Shown in pieces: positions 27,097 to 35,599 of a stretch of DNA of 64,000 nucleotides. Position 1 is the stretch's first letter. Every line of letters starts with the position of its first letter. The stretch is taken from positions 1,364,001-1,428,000 of the forward strand of contig NZ_OY781099.1 in NCBI RefSeq assembly GCF_963676325.1, given 5' to 3'. This stretch comes from an uncultured Bacteroides sp. GTDB lineage: Bacteria > Bacteroidota > Bacteroidia > Bacteroidales > Bacteroidaceae. A program made the position numbers and the translations under genes. The notes below the pieces were generated by a model. The model was given only the letters and a program-made list of their open reading frames with translations. It searched no databases and was not told the DNA's origin.

Positions 27097-27183
27097 CTGA
27101 GACCCGGGTGTAAAGTGATTTTAGACCCGGGTCTCAGGCTGCTTTAGACCCGGGTCTAAATAACATTTACACCCGGGTCTAAA
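27097..27183. repeat. Array of four 18-bp palindromes phased at 23 bp (locus 2)
   Basis: Copies lie at 27097-27114, 27120-27137, 27143-27160 and 27166-27183. All carry ACCCGGGT cores, and their centres are again exactly 23 bp apart. The third is the perfect TTTAGACCCGGGTCTAAA. The others mix three half-site types (TTTAGACCC, CTGAGACCC, TTTACACCC). Bases 27120-27140 are identical to 3253-3273, so the two arrays share more than the core. It lies between the GNAT gene and the CDF gene, both on the plus strand, 146 bp before the CDF start. Confidence 0.9.
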
Positions 27184-27289
27184 AAGAAATTATATTCGGG
27201 ATGTTTGTTTATTAACTTATACATCGTATAAATTAGACTTTTGTTGTTATGTTTTTGTTCTGAACTAGAGAAGAAACATAAAATAGAGT

Positions 27290-27297
27290 TATATTTG
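27290..27297 (+). promoter_or_regulatory. -7 promoter element of the CDF transporter gene
   Basis: TATATTTG, an exact TAnnTTTG match, lies 33 bp before the ATG. No convincing -33 element is at the right distance. Confidence 0.35.
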
Positions 27298-27329
27298 TTA
27301 TTGTTACAAAATAGTAAATGTAGGTACCA

Positions 27330-28322
27330 ATGAATGAAAATTTAATTAAGCAAAAGATTCAGGGATGGATTGTTTCTTTTTCTCTACTTATTCTAATAGG
27401 AAAATTTATAGCTTTCTTTGTTACAAATTCAGTCGGAATATTAACCGATGCAATGGAAAGTATTGTGAATGTAGTTGCCGGATTAATAAGTTTTTTCAGT
27501 TTAAGATATGCAGCTAAACCTAAAGATAAAGACCATCCGTTTGGACATGGCAAGATAGAATTAATATCTGCTTCTGTTGAAGGTTTGCTTATTATGATAG
27601 CCGGAGGGTTGATTATCTTTGAAGGTATCAGGCGACTTTTTGAACCATCCACTATTGGTAAACTGGATATTGGTATTGCTGTTGTAGCCATTGCCGGTAT
27701 TATAAATTATGTAATGGGATGGTACAGTGTTCGTATGGGAAAGAAATATGATTCGATAGCATTGGTAGCCGGAGGAAAGCATTTACAGTCGGATACATAC
27801 TCAACAATCGGCCTTGTTATAGGTCTTTTACTACTTTATTTTACCGGATTAAAATGGATTGATAGTGCATTGGCCCTCATTTTTGGTTCAATCATTGTTG
27901 TTACAGGCATTCTGATTCTCCGTAAAACGGTGGCTAATTTGATAGATAAAGCTGATGAAGATGTTCTTAAAAAGATGCTGGAAGTTACATCTAATTGCAA
28001 GAAACCAGAGTGGGTGGACATTCATAATATGAAAGTAATCAAGTATGGGAGTAATCTCTTTGTAGATTGTGATTTGACACTCCCTTGGTTTTTTAATATT
28101 GACGAAGGACACAGGGCTTGTGAAGAATTAAGGAGCATTCTTTCGGCAAAGAATTCAGATCGTGTGCTGGTATCTATACATTCCGACCCATGTAAGGAAG
28201 AACATTGCGAGCATTGCCTGATGGAGATATGTGTTTACCGAAAAACTCCGTTTGTTGCACCATTGAGCCTGACTATGGAAGATATTACGGCTAGTGATGA
28301 AGAACGAAAAGAGAAACCGTAA
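27330..28322 (+). CDS. Cation diffusion facilitator (CDF) family transporter
   Basis: 330 residues with six transmembrane helices. The TM2 metal-site segment reads ILTDAMESIVNVVAG, with E and N where zinc CDFs have H and D. TM5 keeps HLQSD (HxxxD). HPFGHGKIE follows TM3, as usual. The cytoplasmic C-terminal domain ends with a Cys/His-rich stretch (HSDPCKEEHCEHCLMEIC). It should export divalent metals by proton antiport; the altered site and thiol tail leave metal specificity open. A TATATTTG -7 box lies at 27290-27297. Confidence 0.88.
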   Translation: MNENLIKQKIQGWIVSFSLLILIGKFIAFFVTNSVGILTDAMESIVNVVAGLISFFSLRYAAKPKDKDHPFGHGKIELISASVEGLLIMIAGGLIIFEGIRRLFEPSTIGKLDIGIAVVAIAGIINYVMGWYSVRMGKKYDSIALVAGGKHLQSDTYSTIGLVIGLLLLYFTGLKWIDSALALIFGSIIVVTGILILRKTVANLIDKADEDVLKKMLEVTSNCKKPEWVDIHNMKVIKYGSNLFVDCDLTLPWFFNIDEGHRACEELRSILSAKNSDRVLVSIHSDPCKEEHCEHCLMEICVYRKTPFVAPLSLTMEDITASDEERKEKP

Positions 28323-28385
28323 ACCAGATGTGAACTTCTTTTTTATTGATAAAAAATAGATTAACTAATTTTTGTCTATAGGTAT

Positions 28386-29528
28386 ATGAAAAGAAAATTG
28401 ATAGCATTGGTTCTGTTGATTCTGCCTTTAAATATGCTTTTCGCACAAGGTAGTTCGAAGCATCCCCTCAATATTTCTCTTTGGGATCCGGTTGCTTTAT
28501 CTCCTTGTGACTCAATGAGTACAACAAATGCAACGTTTGGATTTTCCTCAAAGACCTATAAGCTGAAAGGAGTGGGCATAAACTTGTTTGCACACTTCAA
28601 TGAAAAGGCTGTTAATGGATTTACGCTCAATGGCGCCGGAGAATTCCTGAAAGGGAATATGACTGGAGCAGAAATCTCAGGCCTGTTTAACGTGGTGAGC
28701 GGGCATATGCACGGATTGCAAATAGCAACAGTGCAGAACACCAACGTGCTTCATTCAAAAGGAGTAATGCTTGCGGGTATCACTAATTTCACAATCGGAG
28801 ATGCCCAAGGCGTTCAGATTGCCGGAATAACCAATATGGCTGGTTCTCATTTCAGTGGGGTGCAACTTTCTTCGGCTGTAAACATCGCATCTTCTTCTTC
28901 TGATCTCTTTCAAATGGCGGGCTTGGTCAATGTGTGTGCCGAACCTATCAATGGCATTCAGATTAGCCTGGGCAACTATGCCGGCGGAGTAAACGGAATT
29001 CAGCTGGGATTGCTCAATCTTTGTGGAGGAGATGTTCGGGGTGTTCAGATCGGAATTATAAATCACAGCAAAGATACATCGGCAGTTAAGATTGGGCTGG
29101 TGAATATAAGCCCAAGGACAAGGATTCAGTTGCTTGCTTTCGGAGGAAACACAACCAAAATCAACACGGCAGTTCGTTTTAAGAATCATCATACATATTC
29201 AATCTTAGGAATTGGAACCCATTATCTGGGACTGAATGACAGGTTCTCTGGCTCACTATTTTATCGGGCTGGGGCAGAATTGCCATTAACAAAGAAGCTG
29301 TCTCTAAGTTCGGATGCTGGTTTTTCTCATATAGAGAACTTTAATAATGAGGATCTTACTACTCCTGAACGTATGTACTCTTTGCAGCTACGGTTGAATA
29401 TAGAATATCATCCGTTGAACAGACTCGGAATATTTGCTTCGGGAGGTTATGCTCACACACGATATTATAAAGCTCACCGGATATATGAAAATAAACCGGT
29501 TATAGAACTAGGTATTGTTTTATTTTAA
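28386..29528 (+). CDS. LA_2272-type surface repeat protein, copy A
   Basis: 380 residues with a signal peptide (to about residue 20, MLFAQ). A central region (about 60-240) is made of degenerate repeats of the type G-x-Q-I/L-x-G-x-x-N (for example GVQIAGITNMAGSHFSGVQL and GIQLGLLNLCGGDVRGVQIG), as in LA_2272 surface-repeat proteins. The C-terminal 130 residues look like an outer-membrane beta-barrel ending in an aromatic residue (IVLF). The DUF3943 gene follows after 9 bp. The pair recurs immediately downstream at 31091-33704. Function unknown. Confidence 0.75.
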   Translation: MKRKLIALVLLILPLNMLFAQGSSKHPLNISLWDPVALSPCDSMSTTNATFGFSSKTYKLKGVGINLFAHFNEKAVNGFTLNGAGEFLKGNMTGAEISGLFNVVSGHMHGLQIATVQNTNVLHSKGVMLAGITNFTIGDAQGVQIAGITNMAGSHFSGVQLSSAVNIASSSSDLFQMAGLVNVCAEPINGIQISLGNYAGGVNGIQLGLLNLCGGDVRGVQIGIINHSKDTSAVKIGLVNISPRTRIQLLAFGGNTTKINTAVRFKNHHTYSILGIGTHYLGLNDRFSGSLFYRAGAELPLTKKLSLSSDAGFSHIENFNNEDLTTPERMYSLQLRLNIEYHPLNRLGIFASGGYAHTRYYKAHRIYENKPVIELGIVLF

Positions 29529-29537
29529 TCAGGACTT

Positions 29538-30998
29538 ATGAAAAGATTGTCTGCATATTTAATCTTTTTTTTAGTAATGCTGAGCCCAATGCGTGCTCAG
29601 CAAGCTGATTCTTTATTTGTGTACAATGACTCTTCACGAATGATAAAACGCCCATGGCGGTCGGCTTTTCAAACAGCCGGACTGAATGTTGGTGTTTGGG
29701 CATTCGACCGGTTTGCAATGAATCAGGATTATGCAAAGATTAGCCTTCATAGCATTGGAAATAACATTTCTAATGGCTTTGTTTGGGATAACGACAAGTT
29801 CTCTACAAATCTTTTTGCTCATCCTTATCATGGAAATCTCTATTTCAATGCAGCCCGTAGCAATGGTCTCACCTTTTGGGAATCTGTGCCTTATTCCTTT
29901 GCCGGAAGTCTGATGTGGGAGATGTGTGCGGAAGTAGAACCGCCTGCCATTAATGATTTTCTTGCCACTTCTATAGGAGGTGTTGCTTTGGGAGAAGTCA
30001 CTCATCGTCTCTCTTCTTTGGTTCTCGACGATTCAAAGAGGGGCTCGTCCCGTTTCTTCCGTGAATTTCTGGGAACTCTTATTTGTCCGTCAAGAGGCAT
30101 TAACCGTTTGATTACCGGTGATGCGTGGAAAGTAAGGCATCAATATTACAAATATCATGATTATGAAAAGCTTCCGGTTAAGTTTTCTGCAGCAATAGGT
30201 GATCGTTATCTGGCAGATGATAACAATCTTTTTAAAGGCAGTAACAGCCCTTATGTGGAATTTAATGTTGTATATGGTGATCCTTTGAAGGAAACTACAA
30301 ATTCACCTTACGACTATTTTAGTTTCAACTCAACCTTCAATATTTCTGGCAATCAGCCATTGATTGGCTCTGTAAACCTCACAGCAAAGTTATTGGGCAA
30401 GCATCTGGAACCAGTTCCGGGGCATAAACTGCTGGTGGGACTTTTTCAGCATTTTGACTTCTATGATTCGGAATCAGTTCTTAAAGGTTCAAAGAAGATT
30501 CCATTTAAAATATCTGAAGCGGCAGCTTTTGGTCTGGGTATGATCTATCAGTTTCCGTCAAAAAACAAAAGAGTTACAATTAAACAAAGTTCATTCCTTA
30601 ATCTTGTTCTACTTGGTGGAAGTCTTACCGATTATTATAATGTAATTGATCGTAATTATAACATGGGAAGCGGGTATAGTATAAAGAGCAATACTTCTGT
30701 AGACTTTATGAAATATGGATATTTTGAGCTTAATCTTCAGCATTACCGTATATTTACCTGGAAAGGTTATGAGAAAAAAGATTTTGGAAATATTAATCCG
30801 CTGTATCTCAATGCTCAGGGAGACAAAGGAAATGTTCAATTAACTGTGATAAATCCGAAGATGGAAATAAATCTTGATTCAAAGTGTAAAATAGGTGTTG
30901 GGCTATACTACTATTTGCGTAATACACATTACATTTATCATCTTGATATTAGCTCTCAAACATTCGAAACTCGTTTAAGTTTCAGGTATTCTTTTTAA
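29538..30998 (+). CDS. DUF3943 outer-membrane protein, copy A
   Basis: 486 residues with a signal peptide (MKRLSAYLIFFLVMLSPMRAQ). The DUF3943 signature is clear: FAHPYHGNLYFNAARSNGL, FWESVPYSFAGSLMWEM and ALGEVTHRLSSLVLDDS. The C-terminus ends in RLSFRYSF, an outer-membrane barrel tail. It is presumably coupled with the preceding surface-repeat gene (9-bp gap). It is paralogous to the gene at 32241-33704. The HPYHG motif and conserved charged residues suggest a binding or enzymatic site, but no function is known. Confidence 0.78.
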   Translation: MKRLSAYLIFFLVMLSPMRAQQADSLFVYNDSSRMIKRPWRSAFQTAGLNVGVWAFDRFAMNQDYAKISLHSIGNNISNGFVWDNDKFSTNLFAHPYHGNLYFNAARSNGLTFWESVPYSFAGSLMWEMCAEVEPPAINDFLATSIGGVALGEVTHRLSSLVLDDSKRGSSRFFREFLGTLICPSRGINRLITGDAWKVRHQYYKYHDYEKLPVKFSAAIGDRYLADDNNLFKGSNSPYVEFNVVYGDPLKETTNSPYDYFSFNSTFNISGNQPLIGSVNLTAKLLGKHLEPVPGHKLLVGLFQHFDFYDSESVLKGSKKIPFKISEAAAFGLGMIYQFPSKNKRVTIKQSSFLNLVLLGGSLTDYYNVIDRNYNMGSGYSIKSNTSVDFMKYGYFELNLQHYRIFTWKGYEKKDFGNINPLYLNAQGDKGNVQLTVINPKMEINLDSKCKIGVGLYYYLRNTHYIYHLDISSQTFETRLSFRYSF

Positions 30999-31090
30999 AA
31001 CAAATAAACTTTTACATGAGATAAAACAGTTTTGTTATCTGGTTGTTTAAAACTATGCTGTTGAATTAAAATAATTCATTCATAGTTGAT

Positions 31091-32233
31091 ATGACTAAAC
31101 GACCAGTATTGTTAATCTTATTTATTCTTTCATTTTGCATTCTTTGTGCAGAGAATAAAGAAAATCATCCAATTAATTTTTCTATTTGGGATCCGGTAGC
31201 AATATCTCCGTATGATTCTCTTTCTATATCCAATGTAACTTTAGGTTTTTGCTCAAAAACAAACCAGCTCAATGGCTTTGGTCTGAATTTATTTGGTCAT
31301 TTTAATGAAGGAGGAATTAATGGCCTTTCAATTAATGGGGTGGGTGAATTTGTTAAAGGTGATATGAACGGAATAGAACTGTCCGGATTCTGTAATGTTG
31401 TGAGCGGAAAAATGCGGGGAATACAGATTGCAACAGTGCAAAATACTGATGTTGTTTGTGCTAAGGGAGTTATGATTGCAGGACTTACAAATTTTAGTAT
31501 AGGGAATGCAGCTGGAATTCAATTAGGCGGATTGACTAATATCGTAGGTTCACATTTCAGTGGTGTACAAGCAACATTGGGCATTAACATGGCTTCATCA
31601 TCAAGCTTTATACAATTGGCAGGTTTAGTTAATGTTACAGCACAATCAGTCCGAGGAGTTCAAATCGGTCTGGGAAATTATGCTGATACTATACATGGAA
31701 TGCAATTAGGATTAATAAATCTATGTGGTGAAGAGGTGCATGGATTGCAGATAGGTATAGTTAATCACAGCATAGATACTTCTGCAGTTAAAATTGGTTT
31801 GATAAATATAAATCCCAGGACTCGTATACAGATTCTTGCATTTGGTGGAAATATCACAAGAAGCAATCTTGCTGTTCGTTTTAAATCTCTTTATACATAT
31901 ACGATATTGGGTACGGGAACTCATTATTGGGGATTAAAAAATAAGTTTTCAGGTTCAGTCTTTTATAGAATAGGAGTAGGACTTCCATTTCTCAGATATT
32001 TTTTTGTTAGTACCGATGCCGGTTTCGCACACATAAGGAACTTCGATGATAATTCAGAAACTATTTATCCAAAACGATTGTATTCTTTACAGTTAAGAAT
32101 GAATCTTGAATGTCATCCATTCTCAAGATTTGGCATCTTTGCTTCTGGCGGTTATGCTCATACTCGTCACTATGGTTCTGGGGGAGTATTCGAGAAAAAA
32201 AATATAATTGAAATGGGAATCATTTTATTCTGA
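31091..32233 (+). CDS. LA_2272-type surface repeat protein, copy B
   Basis: 380 residues, the same length as copy A and alignable without large gaps (for example INFSIWDPVAISPYDSLSIS against LNISLWDPVALSPCDSMSTT). It has the same signal peptide, G-x-Q-x-G-x-x-N repeats and C-terminal barrel. Its DNA is visibly more A+T-rich than copy A, so the duplication is not recent or the copies have evolved under different pressures. The DUF3943 copy B starts 7 bp downstream. Confidence 0.75.
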   Translation: MTKRPVLLILFILSFCILCAENKENHPINFSIWDPVAISPYDSLSISNVTLGFCSKTNQLNGFGLNLFGHFNEGGINGLSINGVGEFVKGDMNGIELSGFCNVVSGKMRGIQIATVQNTDVVCAKGVMIAGLTNFSIGNAAGIQLGGLTNIVGSHFSGVQATLGINMASSSSFIQLAGLVNVTAQSVRGVQIGLGNYADTIHGMQLGLINLCGEEVHGLQIGIVNHSIDTSAVKIGLININPRTRIQILAFGGNITRSNLAVRFKSLYTYTILGTGTHYWGLKNKFSGSVFYRIGVGLPFLRYFFVSTDAGFAHIRNFDDNSETIYPKRLYSLQLRMNLECHPFSRFGIFASGGYAHTRHYGSGGVFEKKNIIEMGIILF

Positions 32234-32240
32234 TGTAAAG

Positions 32241-33704
32241 ATGAAAAGAATAATATTTTATATTGTCGTTATTTTATTTGCATCAGCTGGTCTTAATGCT
32301 CAGCAAGCTGATTCATTATTTGTGTACAATGATTCATTGCATCTTAAAAAACGTCCTTTCAGAGCTGCACTAGAAATGCTTGGATATAATGCCTCTGTTT
32401 GGGCTTACAATAGATATGAACGTAAAGCTGATTTTGCAAAAATTAGTTTTAATAGTATTCACGAAAATATTAAAAAAGGATTTGTTTGGGATAATGACTT
32501 ATTTTCATCTAATATGTTTCATCATCCTTATCATGGAAGTTTAAATTTTAGTGCTGCCAGAAGCAATGGACTTAATTTTTGGGGATCTGCATCTTATTCG
32601 CTCGCTGGAAGTCTGGCTTGGGAAATTTGTGGTGAAACAACTCCTCCTTCAATAAATGATTTGTTAACAACAACTTTCGCGGGAGCAGCTTTAGGAGAAG
32701 TTACTTTCCGTCTTTCATCTTTAGTCCTGAATGATTCAAAACATGGTGCAAATCGTTTTTTCAGAGAGTTTGTTGGCACAGTTCTTTCTCCTGCAAGAGG
32801 TATTAATCGCTTAATAACTGGTGATGCCTGGAAAGTAAAGCATACTTATTATAAGTATCATGATTATGATAAGTTGCCGGTAAAGTTTACTCTATCTTTA
32901 GGCAATCGTTATTTTACTGATAATGCTCGCATGTACAAAGGTCATAATAATGTTTATTCTGAGTTTAAAATGATCTATGGTGACCCTTTGCATATGACAA
33001 CTAATGTCCCGTATGATTATTTTAGATTTAGCACTGTTATAAACTGGGGAGGCGCTCAACCTTTAATTAGTTCAGTTAATGTTAATGCTAAATTGTTTGG
33101 CAAATATCTTGAACCATTACCTGGTCATAAAGCTTTTGTAGGTATGTTTCAGCATTTCGACTATTTTGATTCAAAAATAGTTGTTAATGACTCAAAGAGT
33201 ACTCCCTTTAAAATGGCCGAAGCAGCAGCGGTTGGTCTAGGAGTTATCTACGTGCTTCCTATTAATAAGAATGTTATAATTCGACACAGCTCTTATTATA
33301 ATGCAGTACTATTAGGAGCAAGCCTTACCGATTACTATAGATTAGGACGGGATTATAATTTGGGAAGCGGATTCAGTATAAAGAGTTATACTAATATTGA
33401 TTTTGGGAAATGCGGTAATTTTGAATTATATATTCATGATTATCATTTGTATTCATGGCGGGGTTATAAAGATGAAGATTTAAGCAATAAAACAAAATCT
33501 CCTTACTTATATTTAAATACTCAAGGTGATAAAAGTGATGCTCTGTTGATTATAATAAACCCAATAATAGGGAAAAATTTATCATCTAGGATATATGCCA
33601 ACTTAGGACTTTATTATTATTTCAGAAAAACAAACTATCGATATAAACCTGATGTTTTTTCAAGAACGTTTGAACTCCGTTTTGGATTGAGATATGCCTT
33701 TTGA
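32241..33704 (+). CDS. DUF3943 outer-membrane protein, copy B
   Basis: The frame opens at 32208 inside the previous gene, but the ATG at 32241 gives the signal peptide MKRIIFYIVVILFASAGLNA, matching copy A, so I use it (487 residues). It keeps FHHPYHGSLNFSAARSNGLN, ALGEVTFRLSSLVLNDS and the barrel tail LRFGLRYAF. It is a paralogue of 29538-30998 and, with copy B of the surface-repeat gene, forms the second unit of a tandem cassette. It is A+T-richer than copy A. Confidence 0.78.
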   Translation: MKRIIFYIVVILFASAGLNAQQADSLFVYNDSLHLKKRPFRAALEMLGYNASVWAYNRYERKADFAKISFNSIHENIKKGFVWDNDLFSSNMFHHPYHGSLNFSAARSNGLNFWGSASYSLAGSLAWEICGETTPPSINDLLTTTFAGAALGEVTFRLSSLVLNDSKHGANRFFREFVGTVLSPARGINRLITGDAWKVKHTYYKYHDYDKLPVKFTLSLGNRYFTDNARMYKGHNNVYSEFKMIYGDPLHMTTNVPYDYFRFSTVINWGGAQPLISSVNVNAKLFGKYLEPLPGHKAFVGMFQHFDYFDSKIVVNDSKSTPFKMAEAAAVGLGVIYVLPINKNVIIRHSSYYNAVLLGASLTDYYRLGRDYNLGSGFSIKSYTNIDFGKCGNFELYIHDYHLYSWRGYKDEDLSNKTKSPYLYLNTQGDKSDALLIIINPIIGKNLSSRIYANLGLYYYFRKTNYRYKPDVFSRTFELRFGLRYAF

Positions 33705-33852
33705 ATTTTGTTTATGATTGAAATATTCTTTTTAGTATAGATATACAAATGATCCGAAAAAGTTAATTTTAAATATAATTTTATATAACAAAAGTTTAAT
33801 TTATCTCATTATGTTTTATATTTGCGTATAACAACTTAATGGAGGTATTAAA

Positions 33853-35067
33853 ATGAAATACATTGATTTGCATACTAAGCTCAAAGGGTTGATTAATTAT
33901 GAAGATGATGAAATTAAAATTGATGATAATGTGATAGTCCGCAATTTTAATTTTGATTCTAAATTCAGAGATATTTTACCAGGAGGGAAATATAATCAGG
34001 ACACATATGAATATTGTTCATCTGAAGATCCGGAGTACGAACCGGACATTATTCAGGATATGCTAAATATGAGTGATGCTGAGATTCCTGAGAATATTCA
34101 TTTCCGATATCACTTGTTCCGTCCCACAGGAATTGAAAAAGTAAAAGACGTTATTTTGTTGTTTCATGGCTTTAATGAAAAACATTGGGCCAAATACTTT
34201 ACCTGGGCCAAGATGCTGGTTGATAAAACCGGCAAAGCAGTTTTACTCTTTCCTATTGCTTTCCATATGAATCGTGCTCCACTTAGTTGGAGCGACTCAC
34301 ATCTAATGTATGCCATCAGTCAACAACGCAAGAAAAGACATCCTGAAGTAATCTGCTCAACTCTTTCTAATGTGGCTATCAGTACCCGTCTTCATAACAA
34401 ACCGCAAAGATTTATTTGGTCGGGATTGCAAACCTATTATGATGCAATTTCTTTAGTGGAAAGTATTAAGGCCAATCAACATTCGGATATTGCACCCGAT
34501 GCTTCAATTGACTTCTTCTCTTATTCTATCGGAAGTCTTTTGGCTCAGGTACTGATGATGACTAATGAAAAAGGATATTTCTCAAAGTCCCGGATTTGTA
34601 TGTTCTGTGGAGGGGCTGTATTTAATCGGCTTTCTCCTGTATCAAAGTTTATATTAGACAGTGAAGCCAATGTCAGTCTATATTCTTATGTGGTTGAGCA
34701 TCTTGAAAGTCACATGAAGCGTGATGAAAAGCTTCGGACATATTTAAGTGAGTCTCATCCCGAGGGTGTAAATTTCAGGAGTATGTTGAATTATAAGACA
34801 TTTACAGACTTCAGAGAAGAACGGTTCCGCCAGATGCACAACCGTATTCTTGCCATCACTCTGGAAAAAGATACCGTGGTTCCGGCTTATGAAGTGATAA
34901 ATACGTTGCAAGGAATAAAAAGAGATATACCTATTGAAGTAGACATTCTGGACTTTCCATACTCCTATAAGCATGAAGACCCCTTCCCCGCACTGACTTC
35001 TATTGCCGATGCGGTGGATGAGGAATTCACTAAAGCTTTTGAAAGAATGTGCAACTTCCTTAAGTAG
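33853..35067 (+). CDS. Alpha/beta-hydrolase-like protein (DUF6051-type)
   Basis: 404 residues, no signal peptide. The alpha/beta-hydrolase features are VILLFHGFNEKHWAKYFTWA (oxyanion-loop HG) and a nucleophile-elbow-like DFFSYSIGSLLAQVL (S-Y-S-I-G, G-x-S-x-G-like with the first Gly replaced by Ser). A late FPYSYKHEDPFP could supply the catalytic His. It resembles the DUF6051 family of Bacteroidetes. Ester or amide hydrolysis of an unknown substrate is inferred. It starts after GGAGGT at 33841-33846, one of the few good Shine-Dalgarno sites here. Confidence 0.65.
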   Translation: MKYIDLHTKLKGLINYEDDEIKIDDNVIVRNFNFDSKFRDILPGGKYNQDTYEYCSSEDPEYEPDIIQDMLNMSDAEIPENIHFRYHLFRPTGIEKVKDVILLFHGFNEKHWAKYFTWAKMLVDKTGKAVLLFPIAFHMNRAPLSWSDSHLMYAISQQRKKRHPEVICSTLSNVAISTRLHNKPQRFIWSGLQTYYDAISLVESIKANQHSDIAPDASIDFFSYSIGSLLAQVLMMTNEKGYFSKSRICMFCGGAVFNRLSPVSKFILDSEANVSLYSYVVEHLESHMKRDEKLRTYLSESHPEGVNFRSMLNYKTFTDFREERFRQMHNRILAITLEKDTVVPAYEVINTLQGIKRDIPIEVDILDFPYSYKHEDPFPALTSIADAVDEEFTKAFERMCNFLK

Positions 35068-35088
35068 TTACAGCATAGCGTGGAAGGA

Positions 35089-35565
35089 TTATTTCTTTTG
35101 AGTAAGAATGTAATCTTTCCACGAAGTAGTTTTTTCCATTTTCTGAGAAAGCATAATTACTCTGCCTTCTTCTACCTGATAATAACTAATTTCCTTATTC
35201 TTTTCAGGAGTTAGTTCCCATACAATTGCATTTTTATCAGCTTTTGTTCCGTGAATAACTTTCACTGTTCCGTCAGAAACATATGTAAGATCTTTCCCTT
35301 CGTTTCCTTCAATATAAGTTTTCAGTAATTCGTACTTGCCGGCATCGCTCTTTTCCTGAATCTTCACGGTCAAAGTGTAGCGAAGTCCTTTTCCCTGAGA
35401 AGGAAGAACACCTTCATAGGTTTTGGTTTGTAACGCACCCAGTGAAGGGTCCAGATTCATTTCTGTACTGTCTTTTGCAGCCCCTTCAGTGGCTTTTGCA
35501 TCTTTTGCCTTTTGCTGACAAGATACCATAGCCCCCAGGACTAAGATTAAGAGTAATTTTTTCAT
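35089..35565 (-). CDS. NlpE N-terminal-like lipoprotein
   Basis: 158 residues. The lipobox AMVSC (Cys16) follows a short hydrophobic leader. The domain beginning TKTYEGVLPSQGKGLRYTLT, with WELTPEKNKEISYYQVEEGR, matches the NlpE N-terminal lipocalin-like fold. In E. coli NlpE is an outer-membrane lipoprotein that senses envelope stress and copper. It lies 34 bp downstream of the CorC/HlyC gene on the same strand, suggesting an envelope or metal-related operon. Confidence 0.8.
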   Translation of the reverse strand: MKKLLLILVLGAMVSCQQKAKDAKATEGAAKDSTEMNLDPSLGALQTKTYEGVLPSQGKGLRYTLTVKIQEKSDAGKYELLKTYIEGNEGKDLTYVSDGTVKVIHGTKADKNAIVWELTPEKNKEISYYQVEEGRVIMLSQKMEKTTSWKDYILTQKK

Positions 35566-35599
35566 GATAATAATTGATTAAAGTAAAAATTGATAATTC

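Noticed and set aside
28755..29192. Antisense 145-residue open frame within the surface-repeat gene
   Set aside because: It is a shadow of the repeat-rich plus-strand gene, with no recognisable domain, start context or leader.
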